NCBI GenBank assembly: GCA_900764215.1
Contig: CAAFNI010000139.1
Location: 1-5,807 of the forward strand
DNA: 5,807 bases
Direction of reading: 5' to 3'
Source of the DNA: an uncultured Sutterella sp.
GTDB taxonomy: Bacteria; Pseudomonadota; Gammaproteobacteria; Burkholderiales; Burkholderiaceae_F
Notes under the pieces: model-generated
Databases searched by the model: none
What the model saw: only the letters and a program-made list of their open reading frames with translations
What the model was told of the DNA's origin: nothing
Shown: positions 5,687 through 5,807 of the stretch, piece after piece
Layout: each line of letters opens with the position of its first letter
How positions within the stretch are numbered: the first letter of the stretch is position 1
Translations under genes and position numbers: made by a program

Positions 5687-5775
5687 CAGGCAAAGGCCCG
5701 GCGGTAGAAGCCGATGATGCGGTCGAACGGAATCTTGTCGCTGTCGTAGAGGTCGACATGGTTCGCCCCCGGCAC
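5686..5775 (-). CDS. Alpha/beta hydrolase, C-terminal fragment (5' end missing)
   Basis: Only the last 29 codons and the stop are present, because genuine sequence ends at 5775. The fragment reads VPGANHVDLYDSDK, then IPFDRIIGFYRRAFA. The GA-N/T-HVDLYD pattern with a closing amphipathic helix is characteristic of the C-terminus of alpha/beta hydrolases of the dienelactone-hydrolase/YcjY-like type. In that family this histidine belongs to the Ser-Asp-His catalytic triad. The nucleophile elbow, the acid residue and therefore the substrate class are not visible. The frame stays open into the adapter at 5776-5807, so an automatic prediction would add about ten false residues. The gene is the upstream member of a two-gene unit with the flavoprotein gene. 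Confidence 0.75.
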   Translation of the reverse strand: MPGANHVDLYDSDKIPFDRIIGFYRRAFA

Positions 5776-5807
5776 CTGTCTCTTATACACATCTCCGAGC
5801 CCACGAG
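5776..5807. other. Nextera (Tn5) sequencing adapter, not genomic
   Basis: Positions 5776-5794 read CTGTCTCTTATACACATCT, the 19-base Tn5 mosaic end in reverse complement. Positions 5795-5807 read CCGAGCCCACGAG, the next 13 bases of the Nextera read-2 adapter. The 32-base agreement with a synthetic adapter, exactly at the sequence end, leaves no realistic alternative. It is not a native transposon end, since the second part exists only in the library adapter. Peptides of the form MGSEMCIRDR or DVYKRQ predicted from it are artefacts. Confidence 0.98.

Noticed and set aside
5776..5794. A native Tn5/IS50 mosaic end marking a transposon insertion
   Set aside because: The mosaic end is followed directly by the Nextera read-2 adapter and then the sequence end, which is a library artefact and not a natural element.
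5619..5804. Minus-strand frame starting MGSEMCIRDR
   Set aside because: Its first residues are encoded by the Nextera adapter. The rest is the wrong frame over the hydrolase end and the flavoprotein start.
1..5807. A novel defence, mobile or RNA-based system in the window
   Set aside because: All coding space is taken by recognisable housekeeping-type families. There are no repeat arrays, transposase, integrase, reverse transcriptase, nuclease-toxin pairs or long structured non-coding stretches.

Overview
The window looks like one short, GC-rich contig from a Gram-negative bacterium, most likely a betaproteobacterium of the order Burkholderiales. The evidence is a YciB/IspZ homologue immediately upstream of a secreted parvulin, an arrangement typical of Burkholderiales, together with strong GC bias at third codon positions. 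A gut genus of the Sutterella type is a reasonable guess, but it is an inference that only a database search could settle. The right edge is artificial: the last 32 bases (5776-5807) are a Nextera/Tn5 sequencing adapter, so genuine sequence ends at 5775.

Layout. On the minus strand, 923-1531 encodes the inner-membrane septation protein YciB, and 30-812 encodes a periplasmic parvulin-type peptidyl-prolyl isomerase with its own promoter-like sequence. A possible hairpin terminator after the isomerase is cut by the left edge. A 243-base divergent region (1532-1774) separates this block from a plus-strand gene at 1775-4528. That gene encodes a large exported two-module M16 (pitrilysin/insulinase-like) zinc protease and ends at a clear intrinsic terminator (4565-4601). 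A small GNAT acetyltransferase gene (4670-5098, plus) follows with its own -10 box and a strong Shine-Dalgarno site. It converges on a minus-strand pair at the right: the last 29 codons of an alpha/beta hydrolase (5686-5775) and a flavodoxin-fold, probably iron-sulfur, flavoprotein (5123-5674). The hydrolase stop codon lies inside the flavoprotein's ribosome binding site.

How the genes fit together. The left half is an envelope theme: YciB in the inner membrane, a periplasmic foldase, and a probably periplasmic protease, facing away from each other across a shared upstream region. The right half is small-molecule and redox metabolism with no evident link to the left. I saw no tRNA, rRNA, CRISPR array, insertion sequence, phage gene or defence system. 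This is ordinary chromosomal sequence. The most notable points are the adapter contamination, the CX2CX2CX5C cluster motif in the flavoprotein, and the absence of a bolA gene between yciB and the isomerase.
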